DNA of 64,000 nucleotides from Neisseria subflava (GCF_024205705.1 NZ_CP073115.1:2415062-2479061), one strand, 5' to 3'. Positions 54,803-64,000 are shown, counted from the stretch's first letter. The notes: a model not told the origin generated them from the sequence alone. Numbers and translations are program-made.

Positions 54803-55094
54803 ATGACGCATCCATGTACATTCTTTTGCTGTTGGCACTCATCTTGCCAACGCACCATTTATTACACCAAATTCTTCGGCATCATCGCCCTGAAACGCAA
54901 ACACATCGGCCATCACTTGATCGAATTGCTGGCAGGATTCCTTCTTACCGCGATTCTCGCTATATCCTCGATCGCGTGCAGGAGCCGTACATGCCAAGAT
55001 TGGGAGTTTTACGCGACCGTTGTCTGCCTCTACCTGATTTTGCCTTCCATGCTTTGTATGGCGTTACTTTTGGAATGAACGGAATAGAGAGTAG
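54803..55094 (+). CDS. DUF2818 family membrane protein; several one-base losses
   Basis: No single frame is intact, but the pieces join to a DUF2818-like protein: MYILLLLALILANAPF, then IALKRKHIGHHLIELLAGFLLTAILAYILDRVQ and QDWEFYATVVCLYLIFAFHALYWRYFW. Losses lie at about 54853 (GG), 54873 (CCC), 54961, 54999, 55046 and 55064. Three or four membrane helices. DUF2818 genes commonly follow nuoN in beta-proteobacteria, which supports the call. Start at 54803 or 54814; the stop TAG is at 55092-55094. Confidence 0.72.
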
Positions 55095-55105
55095 GATTTG
55101 AATTA

Positions 55106-55142
55106 GGAAAAGGCGTCTGAAAGATTTTCAGACGGCTTTTTA
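55106..55142. terminator. Imperfect inverted DUS pair after the DUF2818 gene
   Basis: AAAAGGCGTCTGAAAGATTTTCAGACGGCTTTTT. The left arm lacks one C of GGCC, possibly another consensus loss. Confidence 0.65.
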
Positions 55143-55151
55143 TATCAAGTA

Positions 55152-56329
55152 GAGACCTTTGCAAAATTCCAAAATCCCCTAATTCCACTAAGACATTTAG
55201 GGGATTTTCATGAGTACTTCTTTCAGCAAACTGCCCAGCATGATTGCCAACACATCGACCGCTTCCACTATTGAAGTTGGATCAGGTGATTGATTGGCAA
55301 CCGATCGAACATACTGAATCGTCAAAAACCCGTTACTTCGAGACCACGCGGCGTCCGCCTATCCCTGTTGTCCATGTTCAAAGCCGTCCTGCTCGGCCAA
55401 TGGCACAGCCTCTCGATCCCGAACTCGAACACAGCTCATCACCCGCATCGATTCAACCTGTTTTGCCGTTTTGAGAACTGAGCATCCCGATTACAGCACC
55501 TTATGCCGCTACCGCAACTGGCTGGCGCAAGACGACACCCTGTCCGAATTGCTGGAACTGATTAACCGCCAACTGACCGAAAAAAACCTAAAATAGAGAA
55601 AGCATCCGCCGGCCACCATTATTCAGACCGCCGGCAGCAAACAGCGTCAGGCCATAGAAGTCGATGAAGAAGGACAAGTCAGCGGACAAACCACACCGAG
55701 TAAAGACAGCGATGCCCGCTGGACAAAGAAAAACGGTTTATACAGACTCGGTTACAAACAACATACCGCACCGATGAGGAAGGCTATATCGAGAAACTGC
55801 ATATTACCCCGCCAACGCCCATGAGTGCAAACAGTTGTCGCCTTTATTGGAAGGTCTGCCCGAAGGTACGACCGTCTATGCCGACAAAGGCTATGACAGT
55901 GAAGAAAACCGGCAACATCTGGAAGAGCATCGGCTGCTGGACGGCATTATGCGCAAGCACCGTAACCATCCGCTGACGGAAGCGCAAACCAAACGCAACC
56001 GGTATTTGTCGAAGACCCGTTATGTGGTCGAACAAAGCTTTGGTACGCTGCACCGTAAATTCCGCTATGCCCGGGCAGCCTATTTCGGGCTGGTTAAAGT
56101 AAGTGCACAAAGCCATCTGAAGGCGATGTGTTTGAACCTTTTGAAAGCCGCCAACAGGCTAAGTGCGCCTGTTGCCGCCTAAAAGGCGGCCGGATGCCTG
56201 ATTAATCAGGTATCCAAGGAGGATTAAGAGGGTATTTGAGTAGAATCAGTGGATATTTGAAACAAAAACAGCCGAAAACCTGTGTTTGGATTTCGGCTGT
56301 CGGAAAGAAAGGAATTTTGCAAAGGTCTC
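55152..56329 (+). mobile_element. IS5-family insertion sequence (IS1106-like), complete ends
   Basis: Perfect 19-bp terminal inverted repeats: GAGACCTTTGCAAAATTCC at 55152-55170 and its complement at 56311-56329. They enclose one transposase gene. Total length is 1178 bp. No clear target duplication is visible at the borders (AAGTA on the left, AAAAT on the right). The right end abuts a truncated Fic gene. Confidence 0.92.
55210..56182 (+). CDS. IS5-family transposase; multiple frame breaks
   Basis: The DDE transposase of the element, in pieces: PLLKLDQVIDWQPIE, YPLLSMFKAVLLGQWHSLS, YRNWLAQDDTLSELLELINR, then a clean stretch from about 55835 (LEGLPEGTTVYADKGYD, the DDE region, to RYVVEQSFGTLHRKFRYARAAY) ending in NRLSAPVAA. 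Breaks again coincide with short runs of one base, so inactivation cannot be told from sequencing error. Expected about 335 residues. Confidence 0.85.
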
Positions 56330-56666
56330 AAAATATGATTGTTGGTTAGCATTCCGTGTTCTGGATAAGTTCGAAGCCGCAATGCAGTGCTGAAGCATAA
56401 TTCTGCACTTCTTTGATGGCAGGACTAGACGGGCTTGCCGATATTCCTGCGCGGAACAGTTCGTCATGGGTGGTAATGATATTTTCGATTTCGGAACTGT
56501 CTTTGGCTTCCTGCAAAGACAGCGTGTTAATCAGAATGCCTTGGTTGGGAATACTGCGGCAGATGCCTTTTAATTCGGCCAGATAACGATGGGCGGAAGC
56601 CAGTTTTTTCAAGACGGCGACAGTTTCGAAATCTATTTCGGGAGGGAATTGTTCGATCGAGTACAT
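56330..56666 (-). pseudogene. Fic-family protein, N-terminal part only, truncated by the IS
   Basis: The ATG at 56666 starts a Fic N-terminal domain: LASAHRYLAELKGICRSIPN and LSLQEAKDSSEIENIITTHDEL, the pattern that precedes the Fic AMPylation domain. The frame stops at NTEC, but one extra T there would give NTECLTNNHIL reading straight into the IS end at 56329. The catalytic motif HPFxxGNGR is absent in the window, so the gene is a truncated remnant. The ribosome binding site region before the ATG is poor. Confidence 0.75.
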
Positions 56667-56688
56667 TTTAGGGTTTCGGTTAAATGAT

Positions 56689-56750
56689 AAAAAAATCCTG
56701 TTTTTTTGCTATATCGCTTCGATATGATAAAAAACGGGATTTTTTTTACA
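56689..56750. terminator. Long AT-rich bidirectional hairpin between tex and the Fic remnant
   Basis: AAAATCCTGTTTTTT-GCTATATCG-CTTC-GATATGAT-AAAAAACGGGATTTT folds to an imperfect stem of over 20 bp with A and T runs outside. It lies downstream of tex on the minus strand and may terminate it. Confidence 0.5.
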
Positions 56751-56810
56751 ATTTAATTTTATTTATTTGTTTTAAAACGTTTTTACTTTAAAATAGCACT
56801 TCGACTACTG

Positions 56811-59054
56811 TTACCACTTCAACTTCGCAAACGCATCTGCCATCGCCGAATTGGTCGGGGCGCGGTCGTTGCGTTGGGGTTTGCGGTCGCGGCGTTCTTG
56901 ATGTCGGGTTTCAGACGGCCTGTTGCTTTTGGCACTGCCTGGTTCGTCATCCAGCCGCATGGTCAGCGCGATGCGTTTGCGTGCGGCATCGACTTCCAGC
57001 ACTTTCACTTTCACCACGTCGCCGGCTTTCACCACTTCGCGCGGGTCTTGGACGAATTTATTGGACAGGGCGGAGATGTGCACCAAGCCGTCCTGATGGA
57101 CGCCGATGTCCACGAATGCGCCGAAGTTGGCGACGTTGGAGACCACGCCTTCGAGTATCATGCCGACTTGCAAGTCGCTGATTTCGTGGATGCCTTCGGC
57201 GAATAATGCCGTCTGAAACTCGCCGCGCGGGTCACGGCCGGGTTTTTCCAGCTCGGACAGGATGTCCAGAATGGTCGGCAGGCCGAAGCGTTCGTCGGTG
57301 AAGTCGGACGCTTTGATTTGCTTGACGCGCTCGCGGTTGCCGATGAGTTCGGCGGCGGTAATGCTTGTTGCGCCAGCATTTTGGCGACGACGGGATAGGC
57401 TTCGGGGTGGACGGCGCTCGCGTCCAGCGGCTCTTTGCCGCCGTTAATCGCAAAAAGCCCGCCGCCTGCTCGAAGGTTTTTTCGCCCAAACGCGGCACTT
57501 TCAGCAATTTTTTGCGGCTGTCGAACGCGCCGTTTTCATCGCGGTAGGCGACGATGTTTTGGGCAAGGGTTTGATTCAAACCGGAAATCCGCGCCAAGAG
57601 CGGGGCGGACGCGGTGTTTGTCCACGCCGACGGCGTTCACGCAGTCTTCGACCACCGCGTCCAGCGATTTGGCGAGCTGGCTTTGGTTCACGTTGTGCTG
57701 ATACTGCCCCACGCCGATGGATTTGGGGTCGATTTTGACCAACTCGGCGAGCGGGTCTTGCAGCCTGCGGGCGATGGACACCGCGCCGCGCAGGGAAACG
57801 TCCAAGTCGGGGAACTCGCGCGCCGCCAGTTCGGGACGCGGAATAAATCGACGCGCCGGCTTCGGAAACGACGATTTTGTGCAGCCCCATTTCCGGCATT
57901 CCGCACCAGTTCGCCCGCGATTTTGTCGGTTTCGCGGCTGGCGGTGCCGTTGCCGATGGCGATGAGCCTCACGCCGTGTTGCTTAATCAGGCGCGACAGC
58001 GTTGCCAACATATTGTTTTCTTGATGCAAATAGACAATGACCGTATCCAGCAGCTTGCCCGTATCGTCCACCACGGCGCATTTCACGCCGTTCTTGTAGC
58101 CGGGGTCGAGGCCCAAAGTGGTCAGCCGTCGGCAGGCGTGGCAAGCAGCAAGTCTTTGAGATTGCGGGCAAACACGGTAATCGCGTCGGTGTCGGCGGCT
58201 TCTTTCAGACGGCCCAAGGCTTCAAGCTCCAGCGACAAAAAGATTTTCGCGCGCCAAGTCAGGCGTACGGTGTCGCGCAGCCATTTGTGGCCGTCTGAAA
58301 CCTTAAAGCGATGGGCGATGATTTGCTCGTATTCGCTTTGCTGCGTAATCGGCGTGTCGTCGGGCTGGTATTTGAGGGCAATGTTCAACACGTCTTCGTT
58401 GCGGCCGCGCAAAACCGCCAATGCACGGTGGCTGGGCATAGTGCGAATAGGTTCGCGATGGTCGAAATAATCGCTGAATTTTTCGCCTTCGGTTTCTTTA
58501 CCTTCAACGACTTGCGCGTGGATTTCGGCTTCGTTCCACAGCTTGTCGCGCAGCGTGCCGATGAGTTCCGCGTCTTCGGCAAACTGCTCATCAGAATCGC
58601 ACGCGCGCCATCCAGCGCGGCTTTGGCGTCGGGGACGTTTTCGTTCAGGTAGCCCTGCGCGGCGGCTTCCACGTCCTGCGGCTGCTGCGCAAGCAACATG
58701 TCCGCCGGATGCAAACCGTGTTCGCGCGCGATTTGCGCTTTGGTGCGGCGCTTGGGTTTGTAGGGCAAATACAGGTCTTCCAGCGCGGTTTTATTGTCGG
58801 CGGCTTCGATTTGCGCTTTGAGGTCGTCTGAAAGTTTGCCTTGCTCTTCAATGCTTTTTAAAACAACAGCTTTGCGATCTTCCAACTCGCGCAGGTATTG
58901 CAGCCGCTCGGCAAGCTGGCGCAGCTGCGTATCGTCCAGCCCGCCTGTAGCTTCTTTACGGTAACGCGCGATAAAGGGGACGGTCGCGCCGTCGTCTAAA
59001 TAGCGGCATTGATTCGCGCGGGAGTTCTTGGGAAAGAATGTGAGTAATGTTCAT
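56811..59054 (-). CDS. tex: Transcription accessory protein Tex; many frame breaks
   Basis: Cytoplasmic RNA-binding factor with a helical N-terminal region, a YqgF/RNase H-like domain (LGLDPGYKNGVKCAVVDDTG), a helix-hairpin-helix stretch (ISGLNQTLAQNIVAYRDENG) and a C-terminal S1 domain (ILEGVVSNVANFGAFVDIG). The ATG at 59054 (MNITHILSQEL) and stop at 56811 fit a protein of about 750 residues, but at least eight frame changes interrupt it, mostly at short runs of C or G. Tex beside ctrD matches region E of the meningococcal capsule locus. Confidence 0.88.
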
Positions 59055-59071
59055 CAATAGAATTCCAACAG

Positions 59072-59101
59072 ACAGGCCGTCTGAAATTTCAGACGGCCTA
59101 A
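59072..59101. terminator. Inverted DUS pair ending the ctr operon
   Basis: CAGGCCGTCTGAAATTTCAGACGGCCT, loopless, 16 bp past the ctrD stop. It is the last uptake sequence in the window; none occurs in the following 4.9 kb. Confidence 0.82.
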
Positions 59102-59116
59102 TTTAAAACAATCGCT

Positions 59117-59764
59117 TTAAGGCAGCGAATTATAATATTCGTAGGCTTTGTCCATATCTTCAAACTGGTACATATGCCCTTTTTCCAGCACCATCGCATT
59201 ATCGCAATATTGCTTCATGGCGCTGTGGCTGTGCGACACCAAAATGATGGAACGGTCTTTGCGCTTTTCAAACAACTCATACTTACATTTATCGGCAAAG
59301 CGCGAGTCACCAACTGCAATCACTTCGTCAATCAGATAGCAGTCAAACTCTACCGCCAACGACAAAGCAAATGCCAAACGCGCCTTCATACCTGAAGAAT
59401 AACGCTTAACCGGCTCGTAAAGATACTGACCGCTCGGAAAACTCTTCGGTAAAGTTCTTCACATAATCGATATCGACATTGTAAATCCGACAGATGAAAC
59501 GCAAATTGTCCATACCGGTCAGACTGCCTTGAAACGCACCGGAGAATGCCAAAGGCCAAGAAATACTCATCGTCCGCTTGATTTCGCCCGTAGTCGGCGG
59601 CTCAACGCCACTGATCAAACGGATGAGCGTCGATTTACCTGCACCGTTGCGGCCGAGAATACCGATTTTCTCGCCTTCTCCATTTTGAAGTTGATGTCGT
59701 GCAAGACTGTCCGCCAACCCTGGCGGGTCAGATACCGTTTGGAAACGTGTTCAACTGAAATCAT
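59117..59764 (-). CDS. ctrD: Capsule polysaccharide export ATPase CtrD; about three lost bases
   Basis: ATPase of the ABC-2 capsule exporter. Walker [10 protein letters not shown], then [12 protein letters not shown] (signature) and [12 protein letters not shown] (Walker B). An A-run contraction near residue 30 (GAGAAGGCG) and a two-base loss near 59431 (GAGCGGTCAG) split the frame; corrected, it reads [20 protein letters not shown] and has about 216 residues. The ATG at 59764 overlaps the ctrC stop (ATGA). Confidence 0.92.
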
Positions 59765-60559
59765 TGCGGCTCAACCCCTTTGCTGAAATCTGATACCATC
59801 ACTAAACCTAATAGTGTCAGTATCATATTGGTCAATATTAGAAACCAAGGGTTTTCCATGGTTATTACACTACTGCCAAAATAACCATGGCGGAACATTT
59901 CTGTGCCATGAATCATGGGCACCCATAGCAAATACTCTTGCATCGACAAAGGTAAAGCATGAACAAAGAAAAAAACTCCTGATAAAGGTAACGATACGAA
60001 AGTAATCGTACTCCAAATTTTGCCAAATGCCTCATACTTAAAAGCAATAGAACAAACAATCAGTCCCAGCCCTATATAGCAAACCAAGCCATCAATACCC
60101 AAGCCAACAGCATATAAAATATGTCTGAAGGTTGTTCAATCCAGCCTATAACCAACAAAATTGCACTGATTGCAATCTGTGCAACCGTTGCACCAGCAAT
60201 TTCTAAAAACATTCGGGCAAAAATAGTGTCAAGAACACGTACATTACGGTGATATAAAAGACTAGCATTTGCATCAATAGAACCAACTGCTCGACCAGTT
60301 ACATTACGCCACATCATAACCATCGGATAACCGGTAATTACAAAGCTAACAACATTAAGCCCTGATACTTGACCTGCTCGCAAGAATTTCCATATGAGAA
60401 CAATAATAAACGTAACAAGCAACGGTTCAACAAACAACCATAAAAAACCAATATTATTGCGCCATAACGGGTAATAGTTTCACGGATAATCAATGCACCA
60501 ATAACCCGACCTTGTATTACCAATGATTCCCAAAATGAGGTAATATGCAATTCTTTCAT
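59761..60559 (-). CDS. ctrC: Capsule polysaccharide export inner-membrane permease CtrC; two lost bases
   Basis: KpsM-type ABC-2 permease with six helices. It starts at the ATG at 60559 overlapping the ctrB stop (TGATG). A lost C near 60463 (TATGGCGCAAT) restores TRYGRNNIGFLWLFVEPLL, and a lost base near 60083 restores the joint before GLGLIVCSIAF. The C-terminus is [11 protein letters not shown]. Works with CtrD to move the lipid-linked polysaccharide across the inner membrane. Confidence 0.92.
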
Positions 60560-61742
60560 CAATTTTTATGCTCACGTACACTGGCAGCTAGAAGACTCAA
60601 AATACCGTAGAGCATCAGACCAATGAAAAATGTAGATACAATGTTATAAAGTCGTTTAGGCTGCAAAGCCAGATCAGGTTTGCTCGGTTGAGAAATGACT
60701 TCCAAATAAAGCTGTTGTCGGTCGGCCTCTGCTTTAGCAGTTTCCAAAGCTGTTGTAGCTGCTGCCAATTGTTTTTCTGCTAACTCATTTTCCAACATCA
60801 ATTGTTGGTACTCTGAAGCCTGTCCTGCCAAAGAGTCACCACTTTCACCCGAAATAATTTTCATTTGTTGTGCAATTTCCTTACGCAGGCTTTGTTCACG
60901 TGCTTTCAGGCCAGAAATTTGTGGATTATCGGGAGTGATGGCACGCACTTGATCTAGCTGTGTACGAATTACAATCAGCTCATCTTGGAGTTTCGATACC
61001 AATCCTATTTTTATTTCCGACTGCGCTTTTAAATCAAATACGCCATGGTTAACACGATAGTTTGTCAATTCGTTAGCAGCAGCCTGCACTCTTGTCATTG
61101 CAGTATCTAATGCTTCCTGAGCATAGCGGATAGTATCTTGACGTGCTCGCTTATTGAGTCGGTTAATCAGCGCTTCCCCTTGTTTTAATAAAGCTGTATT
61201 AATTTGCTGCGATTGTACTGCTTCAAAGAAGATATACTTAAAGTGGTCATACCCGTTACTGAGTCAAATTGTACGCCTACTTTATCACGGAAATATTGAA
61301 AAAATGCTTCATTCGAATTAGAAAAACCGAAACTATTAAAGCGGCTAATAGCATCTCCGTTTTGTTCATAGAAACTACGAACAGGAAGCGTTTTTTGTAA
61401 ATCTATTAGCGCAGTACGTGAACGCATGTATTCCTGTACCGTATAGGTATCATCTTGAGCTCGTGTAAAACCTACATTTTGCAAAATTGCACCAAAACTA
61501 GTAGATGATGCTTGGTTGCTAGGAGAGCGAATTACAAAAGTCGATTCAGACGTAAAACGGTCAGATGCTATACATCCAAAATACACAACCGACACCGCTG
61601 TTGGAATAATTACGGTTACCCAAAATAATAGTTTAATTTTCTTCAATCGGGATTTTAGTTTATTTTTTCCTGCCTTTTCCTTAGCAGATGTGGTTTTTAC
61701 TTGTGGTATTTCCACATTTTCAGATTCTTGTTCAGTCATCAT
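60559..61742 (-). CDS. ctrB: Capsule export polysaccharide co-polymerase/adaptor CtrB; at least one frame break
   Basis: KpsE-type protein: cytoplasmic N-terminus, first helix (about 41-61, LLFWVTVIIPTAVSVVYFG), a long periplasmic coiled-coil region (QDELIVIRTQLDQVRAI; QYQQLMLENELAEKQLAAA-like) and a second helix near the C-terminus (STFFIGLMLYGILSLLAAS). The frame breaks near 61210 between TTLSI and FEAVQSQQIN. It bridges the exporter to the outer-membrane channel CtrA. Start 61742 or 61739 (tandem ATG). It is separated from ctrA by a transposase remnant. Confidence 0.9.
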
Positions 61743-61825
61743 TGTTCTCAATAATTTTGATATGTTGTAAATAGTTTTCTGACAGCTTTCTTTGTAAGAA
61801 AACACCGCATTGTTTACACAACAGT

Positions 61826-62210
61826 TTAAGAAAAATAAGCCTGTAAGACCTCAAAAGGTGTAGCTACCTTCAAGCACTTATGTGGCTTTACCGTATTAAA
61901 ATTTACAAAGCAACACAGCCCCTTTTGCCAAATTCCGAATCCCTAAACGGCAATTTATCATGCAATATCTTCATTAAGGTACGGACCACCCACCACCTTA
62001 CCGTTGTCCTGCAATCAGGCAATGCAGGTAAAATTGGTCTTCTACACACAGGCGGATGTGACGTATTGCAGTGATACATCATGCCATTATCCAAATAAGC
62101 GTATTCAATGGTATACGGGCAGCATTAGGCAGAATAGCCACATACAGCTAGCAAGAACATTTACCAATGGCGACGAACAGCTTGACGTGGGTGAGGTATG
62201 AGGCGGGTAT
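61826..62210 (-). pseudogene. Decayed integrase-core transposase fragment
   Basis: The minus strand ends in FVNFNTVKPHKCLKVATPFE followed by VLQAYFS and a stop, the typical tail of IS3/IS481-type DDE transposases (x-NxxxPHxxLxxxTPxE). Upstream pieces in other frames include LDNG, resembling the second catalytic Asp motif (TDNG). There is no start and the frame changes repeatedly, so it is a remnant on the same strand as the ctr genes. Confidence 0.55.
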
Positions 62211-62215
62211 TCTTA

Positions 62216-62262
62216 GAGTGTTCACAACAACAGTATTGTGTTTCAAATACTGTGAACAACAC
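62216..62262. repeat. Imperfect inverted repeat at the insertion border
   Basis: AGTGTTCACAACAACAGTATT and AATACTGTGAACAACACT face each other around TGTTTC. It could be an insertion-sequence end or a transcription terminator 60 bp past the ctrA stop. Confidence 0.5.
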
Positions 62263-62320
62263 TAGGACTTCTTACACCCTTATTCATCTAGATTACCTAA
62301 ACACAATAAAACTATTTTGA

Positions 62321-63467
62321 TTAGCGACCCAAATTACTCAAACTATTTACACCACTTGTAACCGGTGAAAACACAAACTGCAGGAATTTTTGAACCTCAG
62401 ATAAAGGAGCATTTGATACATACACAACATCCTTTTTTCATAGGAAAACGCTGCATCCAAAATAATGAGTTGGCATCTGATAGATTTAAACGGTAAACAA
62501 CCGGGATTTCAGCATCCCCACTATAACCTTTATTAAACCATTTTTGTTGTCTATCTACATCTAATACCTCCACTGGCTGATAACGGAACACAAACACCCA
62601 CGTGCATCTGCACGATAATCCTGCAACCCACCATTCTACCTACCGCTTCTGCGAGTGAAAGACCTTTTACAGAGAAACCTATTTCTTGTGTACGCCCTAC
62701 CGCACCCATTGCTGTAAACGTATTCGGATTAGTAATCAATGTAACGATATCACCTTTTCGTAGGCGAATATTTTGATATGGACTAGCAACTAAGTCCTCC
62801 AATGCAACTGTTTTAACCTGCTTACCACGTGTAAGCTGCACATTAGTATCCTGCACATTGGATGTAGAACCTCCTACAGCAGCAACTGCATCCAAAACAC
62901 GCTCGCCCACTGAAGTCAACGGAAATCGTACACTATTCCCTGGACGGATAACACTGTCGCCGCATTTTTGTGAACGTCGTACCAGTACCTGCGGCTGATT
63001 GGCTTTTAGTCTCAGGCGTTCTTTAATCAAATCCTGAATCTGAGCCGGTGTTTTACCTACTACTCGAATATCTCCTGCAAATGGTATGGAAACGGAGCCT
63101 TGGCTAGTAACTGCCTGATCTGGCAATCTTACTACTTGCGCCACCCTGAACCGACGGACGATAAGGAACCACCGAACAATACCGCAGGTGCCGTTTCCCA
63201 TATTGTAACTTCCAACATATCGCCAACATCTACTGCATCAGAAGAGATATACCCCTCACCTAAAGACGAAAAGTTTGCCCTGAATGCATACGATATAGAC
63301 TCTCTACAACTCTTGCATCAATTTCCACTATTTACTTCAGGAACAACACTCTTATGCTGCCTCCCAAAGTTGTTACATTCTTACCACTAGGACCAGAAGA
63401 AGGCAGAGAGCCACAGGCTGAAATTAGTACTGCAGACAGCCCAAAATATTACATATTGTTTTAACAT
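62321..63467 (-). CDS. ctrA: Capsule export outer-membrane lipoprotein CtrA; several lost bases
   Basis: Wza/KpsD-type outer-membrane channel. It starts MLKQYVIFWAV at 63467; with frame repair a lipobox (SACGS) follows. Recognisable segments are VDVGDMLEVTIWE, the polysaccharide export domain (SVSIPFAGDIRVVGKTPAQ), AVAAVGGSTSNVQDTNVQLTR and GDIVTLITNPNTF, ending in SGVNSLSNLGR with a TAA at 62321. About 385 residues are expected. Breaks occur near 63426, 63355, 63310, 63160, 62950, 62630, 62590 and 62430. Confidence 0.9.
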
Positions 63468-63620
63468 GAAGAATCCAAAAAAAATAAATACAATACCAAA
63501 AGGATTTCAAAATTCAGATAGTATTATACTCCGTATGTAAATACTAGTAAGAATTGACCTAATTTTGCAATTCATCTACAGAAACCATTGAATCAGAATA
63601 AATATTTTCGAATAATTACC
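63468..63620. other. Divergent promoter region between capsule export and synthesis genes
   Basis: About 150 AT-rich bases separate ctrA (minus) from the capsule polymerase gene (plus), the same arrangement as the regulatory gap between regions C and A in meningococcus. A TATAAT on the minus strand is the best promoter element. Confidence 0.6.
63523..63528 (-). promoter_or_regulatory. Candidate -10 box of the ctrA promoter
   Basis: GGAGTATAATACT on the minus strand contains a perfect TATAAT 56 bp upstream of the ctrA ATG. The -35 region (CTTACT-like) is weak. Confidence 0.4.
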
Positions 63621-63623
63621 ACA

Positions 63624-64000
63624 AGAACAGATTTTGAAGTTACAATACCCCAAGTATCTGCACCTTTTAGTATGCACATATGCTGAATACATAAATACTG
63701 AAGATATTATATATGAAAAAATCCAGAAATTTTTTCAAGCACCGGGACTATTTTTCCGAGATTATTTCAACAAGAAATACCCAGTTATCAATAATGAACA
63801 AAATGTTTATGAAGATGACGAATATACTCTCATTAAAAATAGCCTTAAACTTTCTGTGCTAGATGCTACTGTTAAGAAAGATGCTAATATTGATGTTGTC
63901 TTTACGTGGGTAAATAATCAAGACCCTGCATGGCAAAAGAAATACTCTGTTGTTGCTGAAAGTTTTCCTTGCACTGCCCTCTATAGTAATGATGAAGCAC
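63624..64000 (+). CDS. Stealth-family capsular polysaccharide phosphotransferase, N-terminal part; runs off the window
   Basis: From about 63624 the frame is open to the window end: PQEQILKLQYPKYLHLLVCT, then EDIIYEKIQKFFQAPGLFFRDYFNKKYP and IDVVFTWVNNQDPAWQKKY. The last is the Stealth CR1 motif (IDxVFTWVxxxDxxW) of hexose-1-phosphate transferases that polymerise capsules such as meningococcal serogroups A and X. The true start is unclear: no ATG lies in this frame before about residue 20 and an upstream base loss is possible. It diverges from ctrA, as region A genes do. Confidence 0.82.

Larger units (their letters stand above)
61743..62320. other. 578-bp insertion between ctrA and ctrB
   Basis: In meningococcal capsule loci ctrA and ctrB are adjacent. 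Here 578 bp intervene, made of a decayed minus-strand transposase (61826-62210) and an imperfect hairpin (62216-62262). Nothing else is recognised. Confidence 0.6.

Noticed and set aside
1171..59101. Repeated GCCGTCTGAA/TTCAGACGGC as a CRISPR or other array
   Set aside because: The copies are 10-12 bases, irregularly spaced and mostly paired behind genes. They are DNA uptake sequences. No CRISPR array or cas gene is seen.
1..64000. tRNA, rRNA or riboswitch genes
   Set aside because: I looked for cloverleaf-like and rRNA sequences in the gene-free stretches and found none that I could support by eye.

Overview
The window is a chromosomal segment of a Neisseria species. The 10-base DNA uptake sequence GCCGTCTGAA and its complement occur dozens of times, most often as closely spaced inverted pairs that form terminators behind genes. 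Recognisable neisserial proteins and gene orders fill the whole window. A capsule export block (ctrA-D beside tex) with a divergent Stealth-type phosphotransferase marks a strain with capsule-locus genes. Several neighbours differ from what I know of N. meningitidis, so a capsule-bearing commensal is plausible, but the species cannot be fixed from sequence alone.

Layout. 0-15.5 kb holds housekeeping genes, mostly on the minus strand: an RNB exoribonuclease (cut by the window edge), a patatin-like lipoprotein, a DUF533 protein, rsgA, metG, murA, ftsX/ftsE, a TlpA-type thioredoxin, an ArsC-like protein, a YdcF-like protein, a Fur-box-controlled iron-complex binding protein, gltX and a DUF2167 protein. 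15.9-19.6 kb has small periplasmic and zinc-ribbon genes, then recQ. 19.8-23.2 kb is the most notable system: a DoxX protein, an EGxCG-repeat peptide (HvfA-like), a DUF692/MNIO enzyme (HvfB), a DUF2063 partner (HvfC), an ECF sigma factor and a small zinc-finger anti-sigma. This is the layout of the meningococcal sigma-E operon and of the recently recognised copper-binding RiPP families (oxazolins/bufferins). A perfect 15-bp hairpin separates precursor from enzyme. 23.4-37.8 kb carries tamB/tamA, sstT, an ABC exporter, a LOG-family protein, truC, prfB and a POT peptide transporter.

38.1-54.6 kb is the nuo operon (nuoA-N, respiratory complex I). Four accessory genes interrupt it: a small AT-rich P-loop protein after nuoF, a GFA-family protein after nuoH, and a chorismate mutase plus a cupin after nuoL. 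A DUF2818 gene follows. An IS5-family element then truncates a Fic gene, followed by tex and the capsule locus (59.1-64.0 kb): ctrD, ctrC, ctrB, a decayed transposase, ctrA, a divergent promoter region and the start of a Stealth polymerase that runs off the window.

A technical caveat matters to every reader. Many genes after about 42.4 kb, and rsgA near 3 kb, are broken only by one-base losses in short homopolymers. Eleven such losses can be reconstructed in nuoL alone. I treat these as consensus errors rather than biology and give the coordinates of the restored genes. nuoA-E, nuoH, nuoJ and nuoK read cleanly.
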